Positions 27,122 to 35,319 of a stretch of 64,000 nucleotides of DNA are shown piece by piece. The translations under genes and the position numbers were made by a program. Source of the stretch: Agrobacterium sp. RAC06 (GTDB lineage: Bacteria; Pseudomonadota; Alphaproteobacteria; Rhizobiales; Rhizobiaceae); contig NZ_CP016499.1 of the NCBI RefSeq assembly GCF_001713475.1, positions 3,291,001-3,355,000 of the forward strand, given 5' to 3'. Positions within the stretch are counted from its first letter, which is position 1, and every line of letters starts with the position of its first letter. Below the pieces are notes generated by a model. It was not told the origin of the DNA and ran no database searches. It saw only the letters and a list, made by a program, of their open reading frames with translations.

Positions 27122-28012
27122 ATGCCGACTTTCCTGCGTATGCTCTACAAGGTCGGCTTTGACGCGTTCTGGCATTTCACCGAGGACGACGGCTGGGCGA
27201 TGGCGAGCCATGTCGCGCTGTCGGCTATTCTTGCGCTTTTTCCATTCCTGATCTTCGGCACGGCGCTTGCGAGTTTCCTCGGCGCCGACCAGTTCGCCGA
27301 GACGGCGGTGCATCTGATTTTCGACACCTGGCCGGAGACCATCGCCAAGCCGCTGTCCGACCAGGTGGTGCAGGTGTTGACCATTCCGCGCGGTGGGCTT
27401 CTGACCATCTCGGTGCTGGCAGCCGCCTATTTCGCCTCGAACGGGGTGGAGGCGCTGCGCGTCTCGCTCAACCGCGCTTACCGGGTGGCGGAGACGCGGC
27501 CGTGGTATGTGACGCGGCTCGTCAGCCTCGGTTTCGTGCTGGCCGCCGTCGTCGTGCTGGCGGCGATCAGCGCGCTCCTCGTCGCCGTGCCCGTAGCGCT
27601 CGCCTATGCGGAAAAGCTCTTTCCCTTCCTCAAGGATTTTCTCGCGACCGTCGCCAACTGGCGGGTTTACGGAACCGTTCTCTTCCTCGTCCTGGCGCTC
27701 GTGGTCTTCCATCTCGGCCTGCCGGCCGGCCGGCGGCGACTGATCGACGTTCTGCCCGGCGTGCTCCTGACGCTGGCGCTCTGGCTGGTCGGCGCACTTC
27801 TCTTCGCCTATTACCTCGCGTCCTTCGCCGATTATGCGGCGACCTATGCCGGTCTTGCCTCGATCATGATCGTGCTGGTCTTTCTCTACATGGTCGGCGC
27901 GATCTTCATCATCGGCGCGGAGTTCAACGCGGCACTGATGAAATTCCGGGTGGTGCCGGTGAAGGGGACACCCGCAGGGATCTCAAATCCCGACCATGGC
28001 GCGAATATCTGA
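27122..28012 (+). CDS. YihY/BrkB family membrane protein
   Basis: A 296-residue polytopic protein with about six membrane segments. Family landmarks are DGWAMASHVALSAILALFPF at residues 20-40, the tract FASNGVEALRVSLNRAY, and GAEFNAAL near the C-terminus. Once thought to be RNase BN, the family is now described only as an inner-membrane protein. The start has AGGAG upstream. Its 3' end overlaps the convergent gluQ gene by 30 bases. Confidence 0.9.
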   Translation: MPTFLRMLYKVGFDAFWHFTEDDGWAMASHVALSAILALFPFLIFGTALASFLGADQFAETAVHLIFDTWPETIAKPLSDQVVQVLTIPRGGLLTISVLAAAYFASNGVEALRVSLNRAYRVAETRPWYVTRLVSLGFVLAAVVVLAAISALLVAVPVALAYAEKLFPFLKDFLATVANWRVYGTVLFLVLALVVFHLGLPAGRRRLIDVLPGVLLTLALWLVGALLFAYYLASFADYAATYAGLASIMIVLVFLYMVGAIFIIGAEFNAALMKFRVVPVKGTPAGISNPDHGANI

Positions 28013-28879
28013 CGGCGTCTTGCCCTCTGCCCTGAGCGCCGACAAGGCCGTGTCGCCGAGGCTTTTCGACAGCTTGCGGCCATCGGGCCCCAGGATCAGC
28101 CGGTGATGGTGGTAGACGGGTACGGGCAGGCCGAGCAGGGTCTGCAGCAGTCGATGGATCGAGGTCGCATGGAAGAGGTCGAGACCGCGCACGACGTTGG
28201 TCACGCCTTGGGCTGCATCATCGAACGTGACGGCCAGATGGTAACTCGAAGGCGCGTCGGAGCGCCAGAGCACGACATCGCCCCAGGCGGCCGGATCCGC
28301 CTCAATCTCGCCTGTCGGCCCATCGCCGGTTTCCTGCCAGGTGAGAGGTTTTTCGATGAGACGCTGCGCCTTGTCGATGTCGAGCCGCCAGGCATAACGT
28401 TCGACCGTTGCCAGTTTGTCGCCCCGCTCGGCCTCGGACAGCATGCGCTCCTCTGTCGGATAGAGCGGTGCGCCGTCCGGGTCGCGTGGCCAGGGGCCAC
28501 CCTCGCGCTCGAAGGCTGAGACACGGGCCTTCACCTCGCCGCGGGTGAGAAATGCGGGATAGACCAGCCCCATTGCTTGCAGCCTATCGAGAGCTTCGCG
28601 ATAGAGGGGAAAGTGTTCCGACTGGCGGCGGACGGGCCGTTCGAAGGGGATGCCGAGCCAGGTGAGATCGTCGATGACCGCCTGTTCGAAGTCCGGCGTG
28701 CAGCGCGTCAGGTCGATATCCTCGATGCGCAGCAGAAGGCGCCCGCCCGTTTTTCCGGCCATATCGGCGTTCACAAAAGCAGAGAGCGCATGGCCGAGAT
28801 GCAGCCGGCCATTGGGGCTCGGCGCGAAACGAAAGACGGGGGCATCCTGTCCGGTGGTTTGACGATCGCGTTCGGTCAT
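27983..28879 (-). CDS. gluQ: Glutamyl-Q tRNA(Asp) synthetase
   Basis: A truncated GluRS paralogue that attaches glutamate to queuosine in tRNA-Asp. Class I motifs are HLGH at residues 27-30 and KLSKS near residue 275 (KMSKS variant). The 298-residue length is typical. The zinc-site cysteines of E. coli GluQRS are missing: the segment is YPAFLTRGEV, where the enzyme normally has CxC. The start at ATG 28879 is chosen over 28894 as it fits the usual N-terminus. The 3' ends of gluQ and the BrkB gene overlap by 30 bases. The start lies 44 bases from that of the divergent glycosylase gene. Confidence 0.9.
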   Translation of the reverse strand: MTERDRQTTGQDAPVFRFAPSPNGRLHLGHALSAFVNADMAGKTGGRLLLRIEDIDLTRCTPDFEQAVIDDLTWLGIPFERPVRRQSEHFPLYREALDRLQAMGLVYPAFLTRGEVKARVSAFEREGGPWPRDPDGAPLYPTEERMLSEAERGDKLATVERYAWRLDIDKAQRLIEKPLTWQETGDGPTGEIEADPAAWGDVVLWRSDAPSSYHLAVTFDDAAQGVTNVVRGLDLFHATSIHRLLQTLLGLPVPVYHHHRLILGPDGRKLSKSLGDTALSALRAEGKTPSDIRAMVGI

Positions 28880-28923
28880 GCTTTTCCTTCGCATGAGAGT
28901 GGAATGAGGAAAAGGGGACGGAT

Positions 28924-29568
28924 TTGACGACGATCCGATGCGAGGCCGATCTCGCTGCGGGGCTTTCCCTTTTGCTGACACGCGATCCCCGGCTCTGTCC
29001 GATCGCAGACGCCTGCGGTCCGCTGCCGCTTCGCCTGTCGCCGCCGGGATTTGCGGGGCTCGCCTCGATCATCGTCTCGCAGATGGTGTCGCGGGCCAGC
29101 GCCGACGCGATCTGGCGGCGGATGACGGCGGTCCTGGGGAACCGGCCGCTGGCGGAAGATTATCTGGCGCTCGGGCCCGAGCTGATCGGCACATTCGGCC
29201 TGTCGCGCGGCAAGGCGCAGGCGCTGGAAGAGGCCGCCAAGGCCGATCTCGGTGGACCCTTCCGGCTCGACGAGCTGGCAGAAATGCCGGCGGAGACCGC
29301 GATCGCGGCGCTGACGGGGCTCAAGGGCATCGGTCCCTGGACGGCCGAGGTTTACCTGATGTTCTGCGGCGGCCATCCGGACATCTTCCCGGTCGGCGAC
29401 GTGGCACTTCGGATCTCGGTGGGCGATGTTTTCTTCGCCGGAGAACGGCCTGCCCCCGAACTTGTGGCGGAGCTGGCTGAAGTCTGGGCGCCCGCCCGAT
29501 CGGTCGCCGCAAGGCTGTTCTGGGCTCATTATGCCCGCATCACAGGCCGCACTGCCTTGCCCCGCTGA
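28924..29568 (+). CDS. AlkA-like DNA-3-methyladenine glycosylase
   Basis: A base-excision repair glycosylase of the HhH-GPD superfamily, 214 residues. The helix-hairpin-helix GLKGIGPWTAEVYLMF is followed by the catalytic D159 in FPVGDVALR. It has no C-terminal iron-sulphur cysteine cluster and no N-terminal AlkA extension, so it is the compact form. The start is TTG 28924, with GAGGAAAAGGGG upstream. Compared with E. coli AlkA (282 residues) it lacks the N-terminal beta domain, as do many rhizobial members. It diverges from gluQ. Confidence 0.88.
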   Translation: MTTIRCEADLAAGLSLLLTRDPRLCPIADACGPLPLRLSPPGFAGLASIIVSQMVSRASADAIWRRMTAVLGNRPLAEDYLALGPELIGTFGLSRGKAQALEEAAKADLGGPFRLDELAEMPAETAIAALTGLKGIGPWTAEVYLMFCGGHPDIFPVGDVALRISVGDVFFAGERPAPELVAELAEVWAPARSVAARLFWAHYARITGRTALPR

Positions 29569-29674
29569 GGGCGCGCCGAGAGGTCGCAAGGCGGCTCAAA
29601 GATTCAGGCTTCACAATGCTGTAACAACGGACCTAATATAGAAGGGCAGATGCCGAATCGATCAGGAGTACCCC

Positions 29675-30232
29675 TTGACGATTGCAGTTTCTCCCCAGGC
29701 CCTGCCGGCGCTCGTCCTGAATGCCGACTACCGGCCACTGAGTTATTATCCCTTGTCGCTCTGGTCCTGGCAGGACGCGATCAAGGCGGTCTTCCTCGAC
29801 CGTGTGAACATCATCGCCGAGTATGATCACTCCGTCTGCTCGCCGAGTTTCTCGATGCGACTGCCGAGCGTGGTTAGCCTCAAGACCTATGTTCAACCGA
29901 CCCGGAATCCGGCCTTCACCCGCTTCAACGTCTTCCTGCGCGACAAGTTCGAATGCCAGTATTGCGGTTCGCCCGACGATCTGACCTTCGACCATGTCAT
30001 CCCGCGCGCCCATGGCGGCGAGACGACCTGGGAGAATGTCGTGGCCGCCTGCTCGCCGTGCAATCTGCGCAAGGGATCGAAGCTCCCCAGGCAGGCCGGC
30101 ATGCATCCGCATCAGGCACCTTACCGGCCGACGGTGCAGGATCTGCACAACAACGGCCGGCTCTTCCCGCCGAACTACCTGCACGAAAGCTGGATGGACT
30201 ATCTCTACTGGGATACCGAACTGCAGCCTTGA
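29675..30232 (+). CDS. HNH endonuclease family protein
   Basis: A 185-residue protein with a C-terminal HNH domain. The zinc-binding pairs are C94-x2-C97 and C126-x2-C129, the DH pair is D106-H107 in FDHVIPRAHGG, and N121 stands in the asparagine position. The N-terminal 80 residues (LVLNADYRPLSYYP) are typical of the widespread chromosomal HNH family often encoded alone; its target is unknown. The start is TTG 29675, fixed by AGGAG at 29663-29667. It is convergent with dsbB. Confidence 0.9.
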   Translation: MTIAVSPQALPALVLNADYRPLSYYPLSLWSWQDAIKAVFLDRVNIIAEYDHSVCSPSFSMRLPSVVSLKTYVQPTRNPAFTRFNVFLRDKFECQYCGSPDDLTFDHVIPRAHGGETTWENVVAACSPCNLRKGSKLPRQAGMHPHQAPYRPTVQDLHNNGRLFPPNYLHESWMDYLYWDTELQP

Positions 30233-30254
30233 GGTCAGGCGGCAGCGCGGCTGA

Positions 30255-30277
30255 AGGCGGCACGGATTGCGCCGCCT
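30255..30277. terminator. Hairpin between convergent HNH gene and dsbB
   Basis: AGGCGGC (30255-30261) and GCCGCCT (30271-30277) with a nine-base loop lie between the two convergent stop codons. No clear T-run follows on either strand. Confidence 0.4.
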
Positions 30278-30287
30278 CGGATCCGCT

Positions 30288-30803
30288 TCAGACAGCGGGC
30301 TTGCGGAAGACGCCCCAGAGCGCAAGCGCGGCAAGGGCTGCACTCGTCAGCACATTCCAGCCGGCAAAGGACAGGCCGAGCACGCGAAGCGTCGCTTCGG
30401 TGCAGGAGGGCGCCTTGGTGGCGTTCAAGGCTTCCAGAACGTTGACGGGCGTGTCGCCACCGGTTGCGCCGATCGCGCAGGTTGACGGGCCTTCCCAGAA
30501 CTTCCACTCGACGCCGGAATGGTAGATGCCCATGCCGACGCTGATCAGCATGGTGATGGCGATGGCGATCAGCAGGAGCTTCGTGACGACTGGCGGCAGG
30601 CGGAAGACGGTTGAAAGGACGGCCAGGACGCCGATTCCAATGCCGATATAGTAGGGATTACGCTGCATCAGGCAGAGCGCACAGGGGATATAGCCGCCGA
30701 TATGCTCGAAGCCGAGCGCGGAGCCCACGACGAGCGCCATGCCGAAGGTAAGCAAGGCGGCAAGCGCGCCATCGGACTTCAGGGGTATTAGGATCGAGTT
30801 CAT
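30288..30803 (-). CDS. dsbB: Disulfide bond formation protein DsbB
   Basis: A 171-residue inner-membrane oxidoreductase with four membrane segments that reoxidises DsbA and passes electrons to quinone. Both cysteine pairs are present: C41 and C44 in PCALC, and C109 and C134 in the second periplasmic loop. It lies 11 bases after the YqaA gene on the same strand, a pairing common in rhizobia. No dsbA is in the window. Confidence 0.92.
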   Translation of the reverse strand: MNSILIPLKSDGALAALLTFGMALVVGSALGFEHIGGYIPCALCLMQRNPYYIGIGIGVLAVLSTVFRLPPVVTKLLLIAIAITMLISVGMGIYHSGVEWKFWEGPSTCAIGATGGDTPVNVLEALNATKAPSCTEATLRVLGLSFAGWNVLTSAALAALALWGVFRKPAV

Positions 30804-30814
30804 CTGCAACACTC

Positions 30815-31396
30815 TCACAGGGCGAATTTCACGAGGTAGAAGCCGCCGATCAGCAGCAGCATAAAAAGGGTAAAAAGAAGACCGAGATATTTCTCGATGA
30901 AGAGGCGAATGGATTCGCCATAGAGCTTCAGCAGGAAGGCTACGAGGAAGAAACGGAACGCGCGGCCAATGATGCTGACAATGGTGAAGACCAGGAAATT
31001 CAGCCCCGTGGCGCCGGAGAAGATGGTTAGGACCTTGTAGGGGAAAGGTGTGATCGCAGCAAAGAGCACCCCCCAGCCACCCCAGGTGTTGTACCAGCCC
31101 GCCACCTGTTCGAAGGCATCCTCCTTGCCGTAGAAGGCGAGGATAGGGCGTCCAATTGCCTCGAACAGGAACATGCCGATGGCATAACCGAGAAATGCAC
31201 CGAGGACGGATGCGAGCGTGCAGAGGAGGGCCAGCCTGAACCAGTGGTCCCGGCGCTTGATGACCATAGGGATGAGCAGGACATCCGGCGGGATCGGAAA
31301 GAAGGAGCTTTCGATGAACGAGACGCCAGCAAGGGCCCGATCGGCGTGGCGAGTGCCGGCAAGCGACATCGTCCAATCATACATACGACGCAGCAT
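30815..31396 (-). CDS. YqaA-type small DedA/SNARE-associated family protein
   Basis: A 193-residue polytopic membrane protein. The pattern SFIESSFFPIPPDVLLIP near residues 26-43 and FPYKVLTIFSGATG near 116 are landmarks of the YqaA/DedA group, linked to lipid scrambling or undecaprenyl-phosphate transport in some members. The start at ATG 31396 gives MLRRMYDW; an upstream in-frame ATG at 31423 is less likely. It is upstream of dsbB with 11 bases between them and divergent from tRNA-Leu. Confidence 0.85.
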   Translation of the reverse strand: MLRRMYDWTMSLAGTRHADRALAGVSFIESSFFPIPPDVLLIPMVIKRRDHWFRLALLCTLASVLGAFLGYAIGMFLFEAIGRPILAFYGKEDAFEQVAGWYNTWGGWGVLFAAITPFPYKVLTIFSGATGLNFLVFTIVSIIGRAFRFFLVAFLLKLYGESIRLFIEKYLGLLFTLFMLLLIGGFYLVKFAL

Positions 31397-31520
31397 TGAG
31401 GCTTCCGTGGGTAGATGGTTCACGGCGTTCTAGGGGGCGCATGGCTGCCTGTAAATGGTGCTGGCGCCGCGTCGGACGCGAGCGTTGAACGTTTGCGTGA
31501 AGGGATGCTCGAAAAAGGCG

Positions 31521-31548
31521 TTGACCGCTGCACCCCGGCTCGTATAGT
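31521..31548 (+). promoter_or_regulatory. Sigma-70-type promoter of tRNA-Leu
   Basis: TTGACC (31521-31526) and TATAGT (31543-31548) are separated by 16 bases. Transcription would start near 31555, about 20 bases before the tRNA gene. The -35 is one base off TTGACA, and the -10 is close to TATAAT. Confidence 0.65.
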
Positions 31549-31575
31549 CCGGCGCTGTCCATCCGACGCTCATGT

Positions 31576-31660
31576 GCCCCATTGGCGGAACTGGTAGACG
31601 CGCTCGACTCAAAATCGAGTTCCGAAAGGAGTGCTGGTTCGATTCCGGCATGGGGCACCA
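31576..31660 (+). tRNA. tRNA-Leu (anticodon CAA)
   Basis: An 85-base class II tRNA. The acceptor stem GCCCCAT pairs with ATGGGGC, the anticodon arm CTCGA/TCGAG encloses CTCAAAA (anticodon CAA), there is a long variable arm, GGTTCGATTCC forms the T arm, and the CCA end is encoded. It reads UUG codons. A consensus-like promoter lies just upstream and a protein gene begins 22 bases after it. Confidence 0.97.
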
Positions 31661-31682
31661 CAATCTCAAAAAGGCAGAAGGC

Positions 31683-32174
31683 ATGAGCAATACCGGCAAG
31701 AAGATCCGTATGGCGCAGCCCGTGCAGCAGGTGGTGGTGGATGCAGGCCTGTTGCCGAAGGTGCCGGCTCAGCCCGTTGCCGCCAAGGGTAAAGGCAAGC
31801 CGCAGACGGCTGCATCTCTGGCCGCGTCGCCTGTCGCCCCTGTCGAGGGCAAGCAAAAGATCAACATCGTGGCACCCGTTGCGCCGCAGGTTGCGGCCAT
31901 GCGCCAGAAGCTTCGGCAGCAGTCGGTCCAGTCGCAGGTCGCGCGTATCGATGCGGCGATCGAGGCCGGTACGGTTTCGCCCGCCGATGCCAAGGCACTG
32001 GTTCTGACGCTTGCGATGAAGCGGCTCGGCGCGAAGGAGGCGGCGGAGAAGTGGTATCGCAGCCAGAAGCTCGAACCCTTCGCCGGACGGACGCCGGCGC
32101 AGATGGTGCGTGCCGGTGAGTTGAAGGCACTGGTTGCCTTGATGCGCGCAGAGGGCGCCCAAGCCAAGGGCTGA
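31683..32174 (+). CDS. Hypothetical protein with ParS/MbcA-like C-terminus
   Basis: A 163-residue basic protein. The first 85 residues are rich in alanine, proline, valine and lysine and look disordered. The rest is helical and ends with LEPFAGRTPAQMVRAGE, which resembles the toxin-binding domain of Xre/MbcA/ParS antitoxins (pattern PFxGxTPxELxxxG). No Xre helix-turn-helix precedes it and no RES toxin gene is adjacent, so I do not call a toxin-antitoxin pair. The ATG at 31683 is used. It lies 22 bases behind tRNA-Leu. The similarity is from memory and needs a profile search. Confidence 0.6.
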   Translation: MSNTGKKIRMAQPVQQVVVDAGLLPKVPAQPVAAKGKGKPQTAASLAASPVAPVEGKQKINIVAPVAPQVAAMRQKLRQQSVQSQVARIDAAIEAGTVSPADAKALVLTLAMKRLGAKEAAEKWYRSQKLEPFAGRTPAQMVRAGELKALVALMRAEGAQAKG

Positions 32175-32379
32175 CCTTTGCGGCCGGCCCGTGCGCTTCG
32201 ATGTGCAGACGTTTCCGTTTTCGGGTCAGCCTATGTCCTCGCCTGGCAACCGGTTTCCTGGCCATTCCAACGTCGATCCTTCTCCCGTTTGCCGGTCGTT
32301 TACGCTGAGATGAGCGGCTTATTGTGCGCTTGCGAGATGAGTGTTAGCACTGACAGCATGACGATCCGGACACTCAGCC

Positions 32380-34014
32380 ATGCTGCTTGAGCCGCGCGAG
32401 ACCTTCGAGGCCCTGCGCCGCGACTTCCGCTGGACCATTCCCGCCGATTTCAACATCGGCCGGGCGGTCGCCGACGATTGGGCGGCGAAGTTTCCCGAGC
32501 AAGTTTGCCTGCAGCACTTTTCACCCGATGGCCGGCATCTTTCGATGACCTATGGCGAGCTTTCGGCGCAATCCTCGGCGCTGGCCGAGGCCTTGACGGA
32601 AATCGGCGTCATCAGGGGTGACCGTGTGGCGCTTCTCATGCCGCAATGTTTCGAAACGGTCATTGCGCATGTGGCGATCTACAAGATGGGCGCGATCGCG
32701 CTGCCACTTGCACTGCTCTTCGGCGAAGAGGCGCTGGAATACCGGTTGCGGGATGCCGGCGCCCGCGTGATCGTCACCAACAGTTTCGGCCTGCAGCGGC
32801 TGAAGGCCATCAAGGCGCGTCTGCCGGCGCTGCAGACGGTGATCTCGGTCGATGGGCCCGGGCCCGATGTCATCGGTTTCCGTTCGATGATCGAGGGCCG
32901 GTCCGGCCTGTTCGACATTGTCGACACAGGACCCGACACGCCGGCGCTGATGATCTACACCTCGGGCACGACGGGGCCGCCCAAGGGAGCGCTGCACGGA
33001 CATCGCGTTCTGGCCGGTCACATCCCCGGCTTCCAGCTGGCGCATGACTATCTGCCACAACCGGACGACAAGGTCTGGACACCCTCCGACTGGGCCTGGG
33101 CGGGCGGGCTGCTCAACGCGCTTTTGCCGGCGCTGATGCTCGGTGTGCCGGTCGTTTCCTCGCCGGCGCAGAAATTCGATCCGCATATGGCCTTCCGGAT
33201 CATGGCCGAGATGAAGGTCCGCAATGCCTTTATCCCGCCGACGGCACTCCGGCTCCTGAAGGCGGTCGACAAGCCCCGCGAGGCCCATGATCTCGTGCTG
33301 CGCAGCATCGGGTCAGCGGGCGAATCGCTGGGGCGTGAAACCTATGAATGGGTGAAGATGGCGCTCGGCATCGTGCCCAACGAGTTTTACGGCCAGACGG
33401 AGTGCAATTTCGTGCTGTCCTCGGCGGCGCATCTCGGTGTTTCCAAGGGCGGCTTCATCGGCAAGGCGGTGCCGGGGCATGAGGTGGCGATCATCGATGC
33501 CGAGGGTCGGGAATTGCCGGCCGGCGAAACCGGGCAGGTGGCGATCAAGCGACCGGATCCGGTGATGTTCCTCGGCTATTGGAACAATCCCAAGGCGACG
33601 GAGGAGAAATTCGTCGGCGACTGGATGAAGACGGGCGATCTCGGACGGCAGGACGAAGACGGCTATGTGCAGTTTTTCGGCCGCGACGATGATGTGATCA
33701 CGTCGTCCGGCTATCGAATCGGACCGGCGGAGATCGAGGACTGCCTGATCGGGCACCCGGCCGTCCGGCTCGCAGCCGTCATCGGCAAACCGGATCCTCT
33801 GAGGACCGAGATCGTCAAGGCCTTCGTCGTGCTGCAGGACGGATACACGGCGCAGGCGGCCTTGTCGGCGGAGATCCGCGACTGGGTGAAGAACCGATTG
33901 TCGATGCACGAATATCCGCGCGAGGTTGAATTTGTCACCGAGCTTCCGCTGACGACCAGCGGCAAGGTGATCCGTCGGCTGTTGCGGGATCAGGAGATCG
34001 CCAAGGCCAGCTGA
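32380..34014 (+). CDS. AMP-dependent acyl-CoA synthetase
   Basis: An ANL-superfamily ligase of 544 residues that activates a carboxylic acid to its CoA thioester through an acyl-AMP. The P-loop-like motif YTSGTTGPPKG lies at about residues 192-202, the GQTE motif (FYGQTECNFV) near 337, the hinge D in KTGDLGRQDEDGY near 420, and the C-terminal lysine in TTSGKVIRR. These are all the catalytic landmarks. Its N-terminus is like medium-chain acyl-CoA or acetyl-CoA synthetase-like proteins. The substrate is not evident and neighbours give no clue. Confidence 0.88.
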   Translation: MLLEPRETFEALRRDFRWTIPADFNIGRAVADDWAAKFPEQVCLQHFSPDGRHLSMTYGELSAQSSALAEALTEIGVIRGDRVALLMPQCFETVIAHVAIYKMGAIALPLALLFGEEALEYRLRDAGARVIVTNSFGLQRLKAIKARLPALQTVISVDGPGPDVIGFRSMIEGRSGLFDIVDTGPDTPALMIYTSGTTGPPKGALHGHRVLAGHIPGFQLAHDYLPQPDDKVWTPSDWAWAGGLLNALLPALMLGVPVVSSPAQKFDPHMAFRIMAEMKVRNAFIPPTALRLLKAVDKPREAHDLVLRSIGSAGESLGRETYEWVKMALGIVPNEFYGQTECNFVLSSAAHLGVSKGGFIGKAVPGHEVAIIDAEGRELPAGETGQVAIKRPDPVMFLGYWNNPKATEEKFVGDWMKTGDLGRQDEDGYVQFFGRDDDVITSSGYRIGPAEIEDCLIGHPAVRLAAVIGKPDPLRTEIVKAFVVLQDGYTAQAALSAEIRDWVKNRLSMHEYPREVEFVTELPLTTSGKVIRRLLRDQEIAKAS

Positions 34015-34047
34015 CGGGGCAAGGATCGCTCACTGCGGTCGCGGTGA

Positions 34048-35319
34048 TCAGCCGCCGAAACGGCGGTTCAGCACCTTGTCACGCAGGATACGGGCGATGT
34101 TGCGCGTGTTGCGGTACATATGCAGCTGTGCACCGACCTGGCGGACGTCACGATCGACATTGGTTTTCAGGCCGATCACCAGGGTGCCCATGGCTTCGCG
34201 CTCCTGCCAGAAGCGGCTCATGATCGGATGATCGGGGGCCGCACAGCTGTCGGTGCGCTCGATGTTGGCATCGTCGAGATGCCATTCGGTGAGATCCGCC
34301 ATCAAGAGCTTGCCAGGCGAGAAGCGGGCGTAGTGCTCGTCATAGGCGGTCTTCCAGGTATAGGCCTCGCCGGCCATGATGAAGACGACCATGGAGGCGA
34401 TCGCCTGACCGTCGAGGTCGAGCGTGTGGATACGCACGGCATCGGCCTCGGCAAGATTGGTGATGGCCTCGCGGGCAAAGGCCGCCCGCAAGCGGTCGTT
34501 GACCATGGCCGAGCGCTTGCGCCCCTTCCAGCCGCTCGCTTCCAGCGCCAGAAATTCCTCCATCCGCAGACGGATCTCTTCCGGCTGGCGCGCGACATTG
34601 TAGCTCAACCTGCCCTGCGCGGAGAGCAGCTTCGCCTGACGCCGCATCTCGCGCAGGTGGCTCTTGCTGAGCGTCGATTGCAGATAGGCGGGGCCATCCA
34701 CATAGCTCTGCAGCATGGGCCGTTGATATTCGTTGGTGACGGTCAGAGGCAGGTCGCGGGCGAGCGCCACGGCACGGGCGAGCTGGGTGAAGCGTCCTTC
34801 GAGGCGCAGATCCGGAATGACGAGCACGTTGGGAAGGCGCATCTCCGGCGCCACAAGGGCATCGAACATGTTGTCGATGGTTTCCGCCGCCCCTTCGGCA
34901 TCGACCAGCGGCGTGCCAAGCGGTCCGAAGGGATTGGCCCAGACTCGAATGATCGAGGGACCGACGGAGAAGCCTGGCTTTTCGATCGAGAAGGGAAAGA
35001 GAAGGCGCAGGCGCGAACGGCGCTCGTCCTCGTCGCGAATGACGGCGAAACGCACCTGGCGCTCCTCCAGCCGCGGCATGGCCGGGGCGAGGAAACGCGG
35101 GGCGAAGAAGACATTGGCTTCCATCACCCGATAGGTCAGGTAGTCGAGTTCGTCCTGAAGCTCGTAGCCCATCTGGCTCGGATAGACGCTCAGACGACGG
35201 CCGGGGCGGCCGGTCGCGACCTCCGTCTCCGCCGCGGGCTTTACGCGGGCACCGGCAAGGCTGCCGACCAGGCGGTTGGCGCCGCTGTTCATGCTCTCGT
35301 CGTAGATGCTGTCGGTCAT
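34048..35319 (-). CDS. GNAT/FemAB-like acetyltransferase (CelD-type)
   Basis: A 423-residue protein with a BioF2-like acetyltransferase domain of the group often called CelD (cellulose biosynthesis). The core includes HLREMRRQAKLLSAQGRLSY, then RKRSAMVNDRLRAAF and AIASMVVFIMAGEAYTWKTAYDEHYARFSPGK near residues 310-345, the usual GNAT end region. It is downstream of the flippase gene with a four-base overlap, so it is coupled to it. A role in acylating a surface glycan is inferred from domain and context only. Confidence 0.78.
   Translation of the reverse strand: MTDSIYDESMNSGANRLVGSLAGARVKPAAETEVATGRPGRRLSVYPSQMGYELQDELDYLTYRVMEANVFFAPRFLAPAMPRLEERQVRFAVIRDEDERRSRLRLLFPFSIEKPGFSVGPSIIRVWANPFGPLGTPLVDAEGAAETIDNMFDALVAPEMRLPNVLVIPDLRLEGRFTQLARAVALARDLPLTVTNEYQRPMLQSYVDGPAYLQSTLSKSHLREMRRQAKLLSAQGRLSYNVARQPEEIRLRMEEFLALEASGWKGRKRSAMVNDRLRAAFAREAITNLAEADAVRIHTLDLDGQAIASMVVFIMAGEAYTWKTAYDEHYARFSPGKLLMADLTEWHLDDANIERTDSCAAPDHPIMSRFWQEREAMGTLVIGLKTNVDRDVRQVGAQLHMYRNTRNIARILRDKVLNRRFGG

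Noticed and set aside
26204..27712. A 502-residue N-terminally extended SDR
   Set aside because: The added part lies opposite the BrkB gene and has no domain; the GTG at 27028 gives a normal SDR.
29675..30232. Restriction-type or phage HNH nuclease
   Set aside because: The family is a common chromosomal single gene; no methylase or phage gene is next to it.
31576..32174. Integrated element at tRNA-Leu
   Set aside because: No integrase follows the tRNA and I saw no repeat of its 3' end downstream in the window.
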